Position numbers and translations under genes: made by a program | Shown: in pieces, positions 27,314 to 35,936 of the stretch | Layout of the letters: each line of letters begins with the position of its first letter | How positions within the stretch are numbered: position 1 is the first letter of the stretch | DNA from: Acidobacteriota bacterium | GTDB taxonomy: Bacteria; Acidobacteriota; UBA890; WLXD01 | DNA: 64,000 bases | Reading direction: 5' to 3' | Assembly (NCBI GenBank): GCA_012103255.1 | Contig: WLXD01000002.1 | Location: 806,001 to 870,000, forward strand | Notes under the pieces: model-generated | What the model saw: the letters and a program-made list of their open reading frames with translations, nothing else | Databases searched by the model: none | What the model was told of the DNA's origin: nothing

Positions 27314-27883
27314 CTACTCGCGCGTTCCCATGTCTGCAGCGGCGCCGGGCGTCGTGTCGAACTCGAAATCGTAGTCCAGCTCGATCGGCGCATTCGCACG
27401 AATCTTGACCTGCAGGTTCACCTTCTCCGGCCCAAGAGCCGGCTCCGGGCTCGGCATGGGCGCGACGATCGCGACCGCAAGGATCGCTCCCACCGTGGCC
27501 GCGGCAGACAGCTGAGCAAAGGGTCGCCAGCGACTCCGCACGGCCCCCGTGTCTGACCTCGCAATAGCCTCCGTCACCGCACCGCCGAGTCGATAGCCAC
27601 GCCGCGGGACTGTCTGGATGATCCGGGGACGACTCGCCGACTCCCCCAGTGCAGCGCGAAGCGCGGAGACGGTCTTCGGCACGACGTGCTCCACGACGAA
27701 CCGATCGCCCCAGACGTCGCGAAGCAAATCGTCCTTGCGGACGGTCTGCCCCTCAGCGCGGGCCAAGCAGACAAGCAACTCCATCTGGCGCGGCTCGAGG
27801 GTGCGCTGCTTGTTGCCGGAGCTAATCAGGTTTCGATCCGGATAGACGTCCCAGTTGTGCACGCGGAATGGTGTCACCGTCAC
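27314..27883 (-). CDS. Membrane winged-helix (OmpR/CadC-like) transcription regulator
   Basis: 189 residues. N-terminal OmpR-type winged helix (about 5-105): LEPRQMELLVCLARAEGQTV, DDLLRDVWGDRFVVEHVVPKTVSALRAAL and PRIIQTVPRRGYRL. One TM (LSAAATVGAILAVAIVAPM), then only ~40 periplasmic residues, far shorter than CadC. GTG start overlaps the TGA of the hydrolase gene (in its corrected frame), so the two are coupled. Probably senses an envelope signal. Confidence 0.82.
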   Translation of the reverse strand: MTVTPFRVHNWDVYPDRNLISSGNKQRTLEPRQMELLVCLARAEGQTVRKDDLLRDVWGDRFVVEHVVPKTVSALRAALGESASRPRIIQTVPRRGYRLGGAVTEAIARSDTGAVRSRWRPFAQLSAAATVGAILAVAIVAPMPSPEPALGPEKVNLQVKIRANAPIELDYDFEFDTTPGAAADMGTRE

Positions 27884-28847
27884 TCCTTCTCGACTTCGAT
27901 CACGACCCGGATGTCGGGCCGAATTATCCCCAGGTTATAGAGGAAGTCGTATTGCGTCTCGAAGAAGTCCGCAGCGAAGTACTCTGACCGGCAGCATCCC
28001 GCTCCGCCACACCATGAGTGGCTCGCGGGAACACGCGGTAGTCGATCCAGGGCGAGGTAGCGCTGAGACGCTCGAGCCGCTCTACGCTCCTGGCCGTCGG
28101 CACACTCAGGTCCCACTCCCCCAGGAGGAACAACGTCGGCGCCGTCGTGTTCTTCCAATGGCGTGCAGGGTCGAATCCGCCGAAATCAGCACCCGCCCCT
28201 CGGGCCTGCTCGAGTTCCTGGTATAGATCGGGCATGGAAATCGCCCCGCCACCATCGCGGCTCCGCTGCCGTGCCGCGTCGGCGAGCTCGGAGTAGCGCA
28301 GTTCCTCCCCGATCGTTACCGCCGGCCCGCCCACGACTATGACAAAGGCCGGCTCGCCGCCGACGGCTTCGAGCAGTGGGGCGACCCACCCCCCCTGGCT
28401 AAACGCCCAGGCACCTATGCGAGCAGCATCGACATCGCGGCGCGTCGCCAGATACCGCATCGCCGCCACCGCGTCGCCAGCGAGCACTCTAAGGCGGTCC
28501 TCTTGAGCGCTTGCGTTGGTGTCCGGAAGCGGAATGAACTCGCCACCGGAGTCGCGCACGCCACGCTTGTCCCAGGCCAGATACGCAACACCGTGATCGG
28601 CGAAGTGGTACGGGATCGGGTCTGGATCGAGATCGAGGTTCCGAATGCTCTGCCCCGACCCGGGTAAGAAGACCACCGCCGGATGCGGGCCGGGTCCGGG
28701 CGGAAGCCACAGTCGCCCGGCGAGTTCGACCTGCCCGCTGCTGAACCGAACCTCCTCGATGCGCCGCTCAGCGCTCGTTTCCTGAGCAACAACCGGTGCT
28801 GCGACCAGAAACGCGACCCCAAGAATCAAACCCATCGCTGTCTTCAT
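27880..28847 (-). CDS. Secreted alpha/beta hydrolase, frameshifted near 3' end
   Basis: Signal peptide (MGLILGVAFLVAAPVVAQ), then the dienelactone-hydrolase/S9-like fold: HPAVVFLPGSG, AYLAWDKRGVRDSGG, nucleophile elbow WAFSQGGW, Asp in LGEWDLSVP and His in RATHGV. All three candidate catalytic residues lie before the break. At about 27987-27991 the frame shifts by a missing base: the original frame runs into low-complexity Ser/Arg/Thr, whereas the other gives SEYFAADFFETQYDFLYN and ends exactly at a TGA overlapping the next gene's GTG. That clean overlap argues the second frame is ancestral. Probable esterase, substrate unknown. Confidence 0.75.
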
Positions 28848-29092
28848 GCAGTTCCTCGCTATCGGCAGGATTCGTCCCGCGACCGTGGGAGCGTGGCCAT
28901 GCGTGGAACCTGCCGTGCCGACCGGCAAGAGTCCTCACGGAAACCTCACGGTCCGAGAAACACGCGCTATTTCTGACTCAACTACGTGGACTGAACAGCC
29001 CTTCGCGGGGCCGGCCGCGATTTGCGACGAGTTCTTATTTCCCCTACAGTGTGACCTCACGGTGTGATCGTAGAGAGGAGTACAACAAGTCA

Positions 29093-29440
29093 TTGAGTCG
29101 GACGCTCGGAGAATTCGAACAGCTCGTCCTATTTGCGATCGTTAAACTGGGCGATAACGCGTACGGCGCCGCGATCGCCGCGGATATCGAGAAATCGGTC
29201 GACCGCAGCGTCTCTTCGGGAGCCCTCTATACAACGCTCGAGCGCATGGAGAACCGAAGCCTGGTGCGTGGCACGTGGGGCGACCCAACCACCGAGCGTG
29301 GCGGACGGCGACGTAAGTACTACGTTGTCGAACCCGCGGGCGCTGCCCTGCTTGCGCGCACCTTCCAGGCACTCCAGAGCATGGGTCGGGATCTGCTGCC
29401 GGCGGTTCTCGCAATCGCCGCTGGGGATCAGGACGGGTGA
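29093..29440 (+). CDS. PadR-family transcriptional repressor
   Basis: 115 residues from TTG 29093: LSRTLGEFEQLVLFAIVKLG, then VSSGALYTTLERMENRSLVRG and wing RRRKYYVVEPAGAALL. GAGGAG lies about 12 bases before the TTG; GTG 29051 in the same frame is an alternative start. The TGA overlaps the GTG of the ADOP gene. Divergent from the hydrolase operon. Confidence 0.85.
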   Translation: MSRTLGEFEQLVLFAIVKLGDNAYGAAIAADIEKSVDRSVSSGALYTTLERMENRSLVRGTWGDPTTERGGRRRKYYVVEPAGAALLARTFQALQSMGRDLLPAVLAIAAGDQDG

Positions 29441-32182
29441 CGCCACCGGTTCGTCAGCCCCCCCCCCCGACTCGCCTCGGTTCTGCTCGACCTGTTCCTG
29501 CGCGGGGGCGCCGCCGAAGCTGCGCGTGGCGATATCGAGGAACGATTCCAGCGCCACCCTGACGCTGCTGCCGCCCGGAACTGGTACTGGCGTCAGACCT
29601 GCTCGTCAATCACTGCCTGGTGGAGAACGGACGCCCGTGGCGACCGCCGCCACATGCGCACCCGACCGCACCCACGCGCCGCCTCGCCGCGGACCTCACT
29701 TCCCGCCCGATCCCCCGGCACTTCCGACATGACGTCGATCATTCACGACCTGCGAGCCGCCATCCGCACGCTGAGCTCCCGCCCTGTATTCACGGCATTC
29801 GTTGTCGGAGCGCTCGCTCTCGGCATCGGCGCCACGACGGCGATCTATAGCATCGTGGACGGCATCCTGTTGCGTCCCCTGCCCTACGAGTCACCCGACG
29901 AACTCGTGATCATCGGCACGACGTCCCCTTCACACGTCACCGCTCCCATCACCGACGAGAATTCTCCCTACCGGCTGATGGGCCCGTCGCTGGGCAACTT
30001 CCTCGACTGGCGCGCCCGACTCACCTCGATCACCGGTCTCGTCGCGGTTGAACCCCGCCGATACGACGTACGGACCGAGAGCGGACCGGAACCGATCTCA
30101 GGCACGGCGATCACACCCGGCTTCTTCGAACTGCTCGGAATCGCAGTCGAGCAGGGCCGCAGCTTCGCTGACGAGGAACACCGGACCGGTTCCGACGCCG
30201 TCGCGATCCTGTCGCACGGCACGTGGGTGGCCCGGTTCGGAGCCGACCCCGCGGCGATCGGGCGAACACTTGACGCCGTGAGCGGTCCGCTGGAGATCGT
30301 TGGCGTTCTGCCCGCCTCCTTCCAGCCGCCGGAGGGCGCGGGTCTCGGTGACACCAGGTTCTGGGTACCCCTCGCCGAGGACCACGAGTCTTACCAGGAC
30401 CGTGGCACGCGGACCATCTACGCGCTCGGACGCCTGATGCCTGATGCAAGTCTCACTCTGGCACGCGACGAACTCTGGACGCTCTCAGAGCGGATCGCGG
30501 AAGAACACCCGGATGGGAATGTGTTCGAGGACGGCACTCAGTTCGGAACTGGGGCCAACCGACTCCATGAAGAAACGACCGCCGGCGCCACAGGTGTACT
30601 CCTTCCGTTGCTCGGCGCGGTCGGACTCCTACTTCTGATCGCCTGCGCCAACGTGGCGAATCTCTGCCTCGCGCAGGGAATCGATCGGCAACGCGAACTC
30701 GCCATCCGCGCGGCCATGGGAGCAGGGCGCGGTCGCATCGTCCGGCAACTGCTCACCGAGAGCTTGCTGCTTGCCGGTTTGGCGGGCGCGGCGGGAGTAG
30801 CACTTGCTCACGTCGGAGTTCGTGCCTTCGTCGCGCTGAGCCCCGGCGGACTACCTCGCATGGGCGACGTCGGGGTGGATATTCGCGTGCTGAGCTTCGC
30901 GGTCGGCATCACAGCGCTCACCGGCATCACTTTCGGCCTTTTCCCCGCTGTCCACCTGAGTCGCTCGGAGCCGGGCGACTCGTTGAAACTGCGCTCCACG
31001 TCGACTGGTTCCCCCGGCCGGCAACGCTTCCGCACCACGCTTGTGATCATCGAGGCCGCGCTCGCCGTGATTCTCTCGATCGGCGTCGGATTGTTGTTTA
31101 ACAGCTTCGTGCAACTCCGATCCGTGGACCCGGGGTTCGACCCAGCCGGTCTCACCACCTTCGTCGTAAGCGCGCCGGGTGGCTTCGGTGACCGCGCGGC
31201 CACCATCGACTTCCAGGCCCGTGTCGAAGAACGGCTCGCGCGCCTGCCAGGCGTCGAGCGTGTGGCAACTGCATCCAACCTCCCCCTGGAGCGCGTGAAC
31301 TGGCGCGCCGGGGTACGACTTGAAGGTGAGACGGAAGGCGAGGGTCGCGGCGTCGACTCGTACGTGGTGTCGGGCGCGTACTTCGCAACTCTCGGAGTCG
31401 ACGTTCTGCAGGGCCGAGTGCCGGATCGCACGGCAACTCCGGACTCGCCCAACGTGATCGCTGTGAACCGCGCGTTCGCAGACGAATTGCTGGGCACTGA
31501 ACAAGCCGTTGGCACGCGAGTTCACATGGCGTTTGCCGGAACACCCATGACCGCCACGATCGTCGGGGTCGTTGAGAACGTGCGGCAGATTGGCCTTTCA
31601 ACGCCGCCGCGACCGGCTCTATTCGGGGCGGCAACACAACTCGGATGGCCGCGACTCAAAGTTATTGTGCGAAGTGTTTCGACGCCCACTGCTACCAGCC
31701 TGAGACAGGCCATGCAGGATGTGGAACCCGATGTCCCAGTGACTCGGATCTCGACCCTGCGCGATCACGTCGGAAACGGAACCGTACGGCCGCGTTTCTA
31801 TTCGGGACTGATGGCTAGTTTCGCTGTCCTGGCCCTGGTCCTCGCCGTGACAGGGATCTACTCCGCGACGCTCTACGCCGCCCGGGCTCGAACTCACGAA
31901 GCGGGAGTGCGCATGGCCTTGGGAGCCCTGCCTGGCAGCGTGCGCGCTCTGATCGTCCGGCAGGGGATGCGTGCTGTCACGTTCGGTGTAGCTCTGGGTA
32001 TCGTCGGGAGCGTATTCATCGCGCGATTCGTCGAGAGTTTGCTCTACGGCATCGAGCCGACCGACGTCGTCACGTTTGCCACAACGTCCGCCGTCTTCAT
32101 CGCTGTTGCCTTCGTCGCAAACTGGGTGCCCGCACGCTATGCGACCCGCGTCGACGTTCTGAAGGTCCTGCGCGGCGACTAG
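29437..32182 (+). CDS. ADOP-family permease with frameshifting poly-C tract
   Basis: About 914 residues if the frame is restored. The GTG at 29437 overlaps the PadR stop (GTGA) but reads VTPPVRQPPPPT and then goes out of phase at a run of 11 C (29458-29468). With 10 C the frame continues as RLASVLLDLFLRGG, DIEERFQRHPDAAAARNWYW (the prefix domain), TM (FTAFVVGALALGIGATTAIY), MacB domain, FtsX block (LLLIACANVANLCLAQG; RAAMGAGRGRIVRQLL) and the C-terminal block (HEAGVRMALGALPGSV). The uninterrupted frame from ATG 29654 lacks the prefix domain. Either phase-variable expression or a homopolymer length error. Confidence 0.88.
29458..29468 (+). repeat. Homopolymer C11 tract in start of ADOP coding sequence
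   Basis: Eleven consecutive C seven codons after the GTG. Ten C would put start and body in one frame. In the 11-C state PadR and permease body share a frame, separated only by the PadR TGA. Confidence 0.9.
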
Positions 32183-32192
32183 GCGAACCCGG

Positions 32193-32227
32193 CCGGTTCG
32201 TCCGCGTGACCGCCCGGTTCGTCCGCG
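32193..32227. repeat. Short direct repeat after ADOP gene
   Basis: CCGGTTCGTCCGCG occurs twice (32193-32206 and 32214-32227), period 21 bp, in the gap between the ADOP stop and the next gene. Confidence 0.6.
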
Positions 32228-32311
32228 ACCAGGCCTAGCTATCCCCGGAACCTCGCGCTGATCGACTCGACATCGCACGCTGCTCCGATTCCACCAATCC
32301 GGGAGGCGGTC

Positions 32312-33091
32312 GTGTCGAAGCTCAAGAAATTCGCCATCATCGGCGGCGTAGTCGTCGCGGGGGGCGCGGTGGTTGCTCTGACGGCCACGCGAGTCCCGGG
32401 CGTGGTGCGTGTGACTGACGATGCGCCGCGTTATGCGGGCGCCGAGATCCAGCAGATCGAACACGGCCTCACCATGTATCGCGCTGAGTACCAGCGCTGG
32501 ACCGCGGTGCTCGGCATCACCGTGCAGCGCACAGACGCGGTGCAGTCAGCCGAGCGAACCGCGGATGGTTCGATCGACGCGGTGTTCGAGTTCCCCGGGC
32601 AGGGACATGACTTCATGCGACTGCGCGAGCGTGACCTGGTGTTGAGCGAGCGCTCATTCGGCCAGGAGGGAGGGCCCGGCCAACGATTCCAGCGGGTGGG
32701 AAATCGTATCGACGCGGAAGTGATCGACGCTGAGGGTGCGACGCGCGAACTGTCATTCGACTACCCGGTGGCCGTGTTCGAGCCATCGCTTCTCGAACTT
32801 CCGCTCGCCCTGCTCGACCTGGCGCCGGGCGCGGCCGGATATCTGGCCTGGTCGAACTTCGGTGACCCGGAGGACCATTGGTTGCCGTTCCGGGCGATCG
32901 AGACAGAGAGTATCGAGGCGGCAGGACGAACCTGGGAAACCACACGAGTTCGGTTGGCCTTTCCGGACGGTCGACAACGCGACTACTGGGTCGCCACGGA
33001 GCCTCCGTACAAGATCCGAATGGTGGCCTACGAGAATGGTAGCCTGCTCACCACCGGCTGGAATCTGACCGAGTTGGAGATCTTCGACTGA
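32312..33091 (+). CDS. Envelope protein with N-terminal anchor, unknown (DUF3108-like pattern)
   Basis: 259 residues. N-terminal TM or uncleaved signal (FAIIGGVVVAGGAVVALTA), then beta-rich sequence: SIDAVFEFPGQGHDFMRL, RVGNRIDAEVIDAEG, and the terminal RDYWVATEPPYKIRMVAYENG, which resembles the closing segment of DUF3108-type proteins. A similar YWVA motif ends the gene at 34955-35740. GTG start with GGAGG six bases upstream. Its stop overlaps the proposed CTG start of the histidine kinase, so it likely belongs to the two-component operon. Confidence 0.6.
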   Translation: MSKLKKFAIIGGVVVAGGAVVALTATRVPGVVRVTDDAPRYAGAEIQQIEHGLTMYRAEYQRWTAVLGITVQRTDAVQSAERTADGSIDAVFEFPGQGHDFMRLRERDLVLSERSFGQEGGPGQRFQRVGNRIDAEVIDAEGATRELSFDYPVAVFEPSLLELPLALLDLAPGAAGYLAWSNFGDPEDHWLPFRAIETESIEAAGRTWETTRVRLAFPDGRQRDYWVATEPPYKIRMVAYENGSLLTTGWNLTELEIFD

Positions 33092-34182
33092 ACGAACCTG
33101 GAGCGCAGTCCCGAACCGGCCCACGCTGGCGAACCGGTCTGATTCTGATCGCGCTCTGGAGTCTCCCGGCGATCGTGGTGACCGGCCAGCTTTACGTGCA
33201 GCTCCAGAGCGCCGGAGGGAATCCGTCGTGGCTTCGTCTACTCCAGATCCAGCTCGTCCGCTGGTGGCTATGGGCGGCTCTGACCCCGCTCCTCCAGCAC
33301 TTGGCCCGAAGATGGAGCCCGCAACGCGTCGGGAACGCACGTTCGGCCACTGTGATCGGCACGGTCGCGCTTGCCCTGCTGCCGCTCACGGTGGCGTATG
33401 GAATGTTCATCGACCTCACGGTGTTTCAAGGCATTGTGATGGCTCCGGACGAGTGGATGACTCGGATCGCGCGCGGCTCGCTCGTCGGGATCCCGGTGTT
33501 CGCGGTGATCTACGGCGGCATCATCGGGTTAACCTACGCGAGCGATTTCTATCTGGAATACCAACTGCGCCAGCGCGAGGCCGAAACCCTGCGCGCCGCC
33601 CTGGCCGAGGCCCGTCTGCAGGCTCTCCAGCTGCAGTTACAGCCGCACTTCCTGTTCAACACACTCCACACCATCGCCACGCTGATGGAGGAAGACGTCA
33701 CGCGCGCGCGACGCATGACGGCTCGCCTCGGCGACCTGCTTCGCGCCACGCTCGAAGTTTCGGGCGAATCTCTCGTTCCGCTGCGTGACGAGGTCCGGCT
33801 CGCGAGGCGGTATCTCGACATCGAGAAAGCGCGTTTCGAGGAACGCCTTCAACTGGCCTGGGAGGTTGCGGACCATCTCCTGGATCAGCCGATCCCGACA
33901 CTCACATTGCAGCCGTTGGTCGAGAACGCGGTGCGACACGGAGTGAGCAAGCGGCCCCACGGCGGACGCGTTGTGGTGAGCGCCCATCGAACGGGCGCAG
34001 ATCTGCTGTTGAAGGTAGAGGATGATGGTGTGGGGCCGCCGGCCGCGCCGCGGTTCGGAGTCGGGCTGTCGAGCATTCAGGAACGCCTTACGGAACAGTA
34101 CGGAGCCGCAGCAAGCCTGCGCCTCGAGACAAACTCGCACGGTGGCTGCACCGCGACGGTGAGGTTACCGTGCAAGACGTGA
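33088..34182 (+). CDS. LytS-type sensor histidine kinase, putative CTG start
   Basis: About 364 residues. Four TM helices, then a coiled linker and the His_kinase (PF06580) domain with LQPHFLFNTLH (phospho-His near residue 186), and the ATPase part with QPLVENAVRHG and VEDDGVGPP / GVGLSSIQERL. No separate extracellular domain, so sensing is presumably within the membrane part. The frame has no ATG/GTG/TTG before GTG 33175, which cuts the first TM; CTG 33088 overlaps the upstream TGA and restores it (GLILIALWSLPAIVVTG). Partner of the LytTR regulator directly downstream. Confidence 0.85.
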   Translation: MNEPGAQSRTGPRWRTGLILIALWSLPAIVVTGQLYVQLQSAGGNPSWLRLLQIQLVRWWLWAALTPLLQHLARRWSPQRVGNARSATVIGTVALALLPLTVAYGMFIDLTVFQGIVMAPDEWMTRIARGSLVGIPVFAVIYGGIIGLTYASDFYLEYQLRQREAETLRAALAEARLQALQLQLQPHFLFNTLHTIATLMEEDVTRARRMTARLGDLLRATLEVSGESLVPLRDEVRLARRYLDIEKARFEERLQLAWEVADHLLDQPIPTLTLQPLVENAVRHGVSKRPHGGRVVVSAHRTGADLLLKVEDDGVGPPAAPRFGVGLSSIQERLTEQYGAAASLRLETNSHGGCTATVRLPCKT

Positions 34183-34946
34183 TGCGCGTCTTGATCGTCG
34201 ACGATGAACCCCCTGCCCGGAGACGGCTACGCCGACTTGTGGATGCTGCCGATGGTCTGGACCTCGTGGGCGAAGCGGGTGACGGTGAAGAGGCTGTGCG
34301 GGCCATCGACGAACTGGCGCCCGATCTCGTCTTTCTGGACGTGCAAATGCCCGGCCTCGACGGGTTCGACGTGCTCGCCGCACTGGAGTCGCCTTTGCCG
34401 GCGATCGTGTTCGTGACCGCATTCGATGAGTACGCGCTCCGGGCGTTTGATGTCGACGCGGTCGACTACCTCCTGAAGCCCTTCGACGACGAGCGTTTCG
34501 AGGAAGCGCTGGCACGCGCGAGCAGTATGGTTCAGCGCCGGCATCTCGACGAGCATCACGTTGCCCTGAACGCGATTTTGCGAGAACACACGCGCAGCCG
34601 CCCGCTCGAACGACTGCCCGTGAAACGCGACGACACGATCCACTTCGTCGAGGTCGCCGACATCGAACATGTGGACGCCGCCGGGAATTCCTCTGTCCTA
34701 CATCTCGGCGCGGACCGGCAGTTGACCGTACGTCGCAGCATGAAGAGGCTCGAGGACGAACTCCCGAGCCACTTCGTTCGCGTGCACCGCTCGCACATCG
34801 TCAATACCCGCCGCATCGTGCGCCTCCATTCTCTGTTCCACGGAGAATTCGCGGTCGAACTGAAGGGCGGCGGCCAGATCCGCGCCTCACGCACGCATGT
34901 GGAGAAGCTCCGCACAGCCTTGGGTCTGGACGAATCCTCGGGGTAG
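34182..34946 (+). CDS. LytTR-family response regulator
   Basis: 254 residues. Receiver domain (VLIVDDEPPARRRL acidic pair; phospho-acceptor Asp near residue 52 in LVFLDVQMPG; KPFDDERFEEAL) followed by a LytTR DNA-binding domain (RDDTIHFVEVADIEHVDAAG; SMKRLEDELPSHFVRVHRS; HIVNTRRIVRL). ATG overlaps the last base of the kinase TGA; GTG 34179 is an equally coupled alternative. Forms a two-component system with the upstream kinase. Confidence 0.93.
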   Translation: MRVLIVDDEPPARRRLRRLVDAADGLDLVGEAGDGEEAVRAIDELAPDLVFLDVQMPGLDGFDVLAALESPLPAIVFVTAFDEYALRAFDVDAVDYLLKPFDDERFEEALARASSMVQRRHLDEHHVALNAILREHTRSRPLERLPVKRDDTIHFVEVADIEHVDAAGNSSVLHLGADRQLTVRRSMKRLEDELPSHFVRVHRSHIVNTRRIVRLHSLFHGEFAVELKGGGQIRASRTHVEKLRTALGLDESSG

Positions 34947-34954
34947 TCGGAAGT

Positions 34955-35740
34955 TCAGCGAACATGGCGGAAGGAGAGGGCTTCGGAAACGAAGTCTCGT
35001 GCTCCGCCTATATCTCGGTGTCGCTTGAAAAGAAACGGAGCCTGCCGCGCCACCCAGTATCGATGCGTCGCGCCACCCTCGACTCGCTCCTCCAGGATCG
35101 TGCAGTCGCAACGTAGTCCGGCCGGAGTCTCGAGCGTCTCCATGCCAAGGACGACGAAGTCGGCGAAATCTGTCCTGATCGAACCGCCGGCGACCGGTTG
35201 TCTTCGAGCGATCTGGAACACGGTGCCTTCATCGGCTGGCAACAGGGCTGCATAGGTCGGCGAAAAGCCCAGCGGCTCAAAGTACCCGCCGTGATCGAAT
35301 TCCTGCTCGATCACGACTGGCGCGCCACCTCCCATGGGGACTCGCACGATCTCCAACTCGTTCGCGGTGGCGCGCAGCAGGATGTTCTCCATCCCCCAGG
35401 CAAAGTAGGGAGTGGCGCCGTATTCCTGCCTGAGCGTCGCGCGATCAACCACAGCGTGATCAACAATCACGCCGCTCGGCATGTCGATGAGATTAAGGAT
35501 GCTGATCTTGGCCACGCCATCGAGTTGAAACGGCCGGACCTGGTTGAGGAACCGGCCGGACGCGCTGGTGTACTCCACCTCGTAGGCTTCGAAATCCGGC
35601 AGGCTCAGCCGTTCGTGACCAGGGCCCACGAGCTCGGCGGCCTGTTGGCCCGCAACGTGGTGCAACGGAGCGAAGAGAAGCGCCGCTACAGCAGCGCCGC
35701 GGATCAAGAACGTGAACAGGCGTGTGGCGGGTGCGGGCAT
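34955..35740 (-). CDS. Secreted protein, unknown (paralogue-like to 32312 gene)
   Basis: 261 residues. Signal peptide (GAAVAALLFAPLHHVAGQ), then beta-rich body: FEAYEVEYTSASGRFLNQVR, VAKISILNLIDMPSGVIV, and the C-terminal THRYWVARQAPFLFKRHR, similar in placement to YWVATEPPYKIRMV in the gene at 32312. Converges with the response regulator (8 bp apart). Flanks the two-component system, so it may be a target or signal-related protein; no firm family. Confidence 0.6.
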   Translation of the reverse strand: MPAPATRLFTFLIRGAAVAALLFAPLHHVAGQQAAELVGPGHERLSLPDFEAYEVEYTSASGRFLNQVRPFQLDGVAKISILNLIDMPSGVIVDHAVVDRATLRQEYGATPYFAWGMENILLRATANELEIVRVPMGGGAPVVIEQEFDHGGYFEPLGFSPTYAALLPADEGTVFQIARRQPVAGGSIRTDFADFVVLGMETLETPAGLRCDCTILEERVEGGATHRYWVARQAPFLFKRHRDIGGARDFVSEALSFRHVR

Positions 35741-35936
35741 CGCGACGGTCTCCGAAGCTACGAGGAATGATCGAGGCGGATGCCTCGCTCGCAGTCTCAG
35801 CGTCGTCGGGTTCGCGTGCCACGACGTCGGGCCCGGCCGGCCTCAGCGCGTGACCACCCGGCCGCAGAACAGTTCGACGTTGGGCCAGTCCGGTGCGCGG
35901 CCCGCACGATCACGACGAAGCGCTGCTCCGGCGCGC

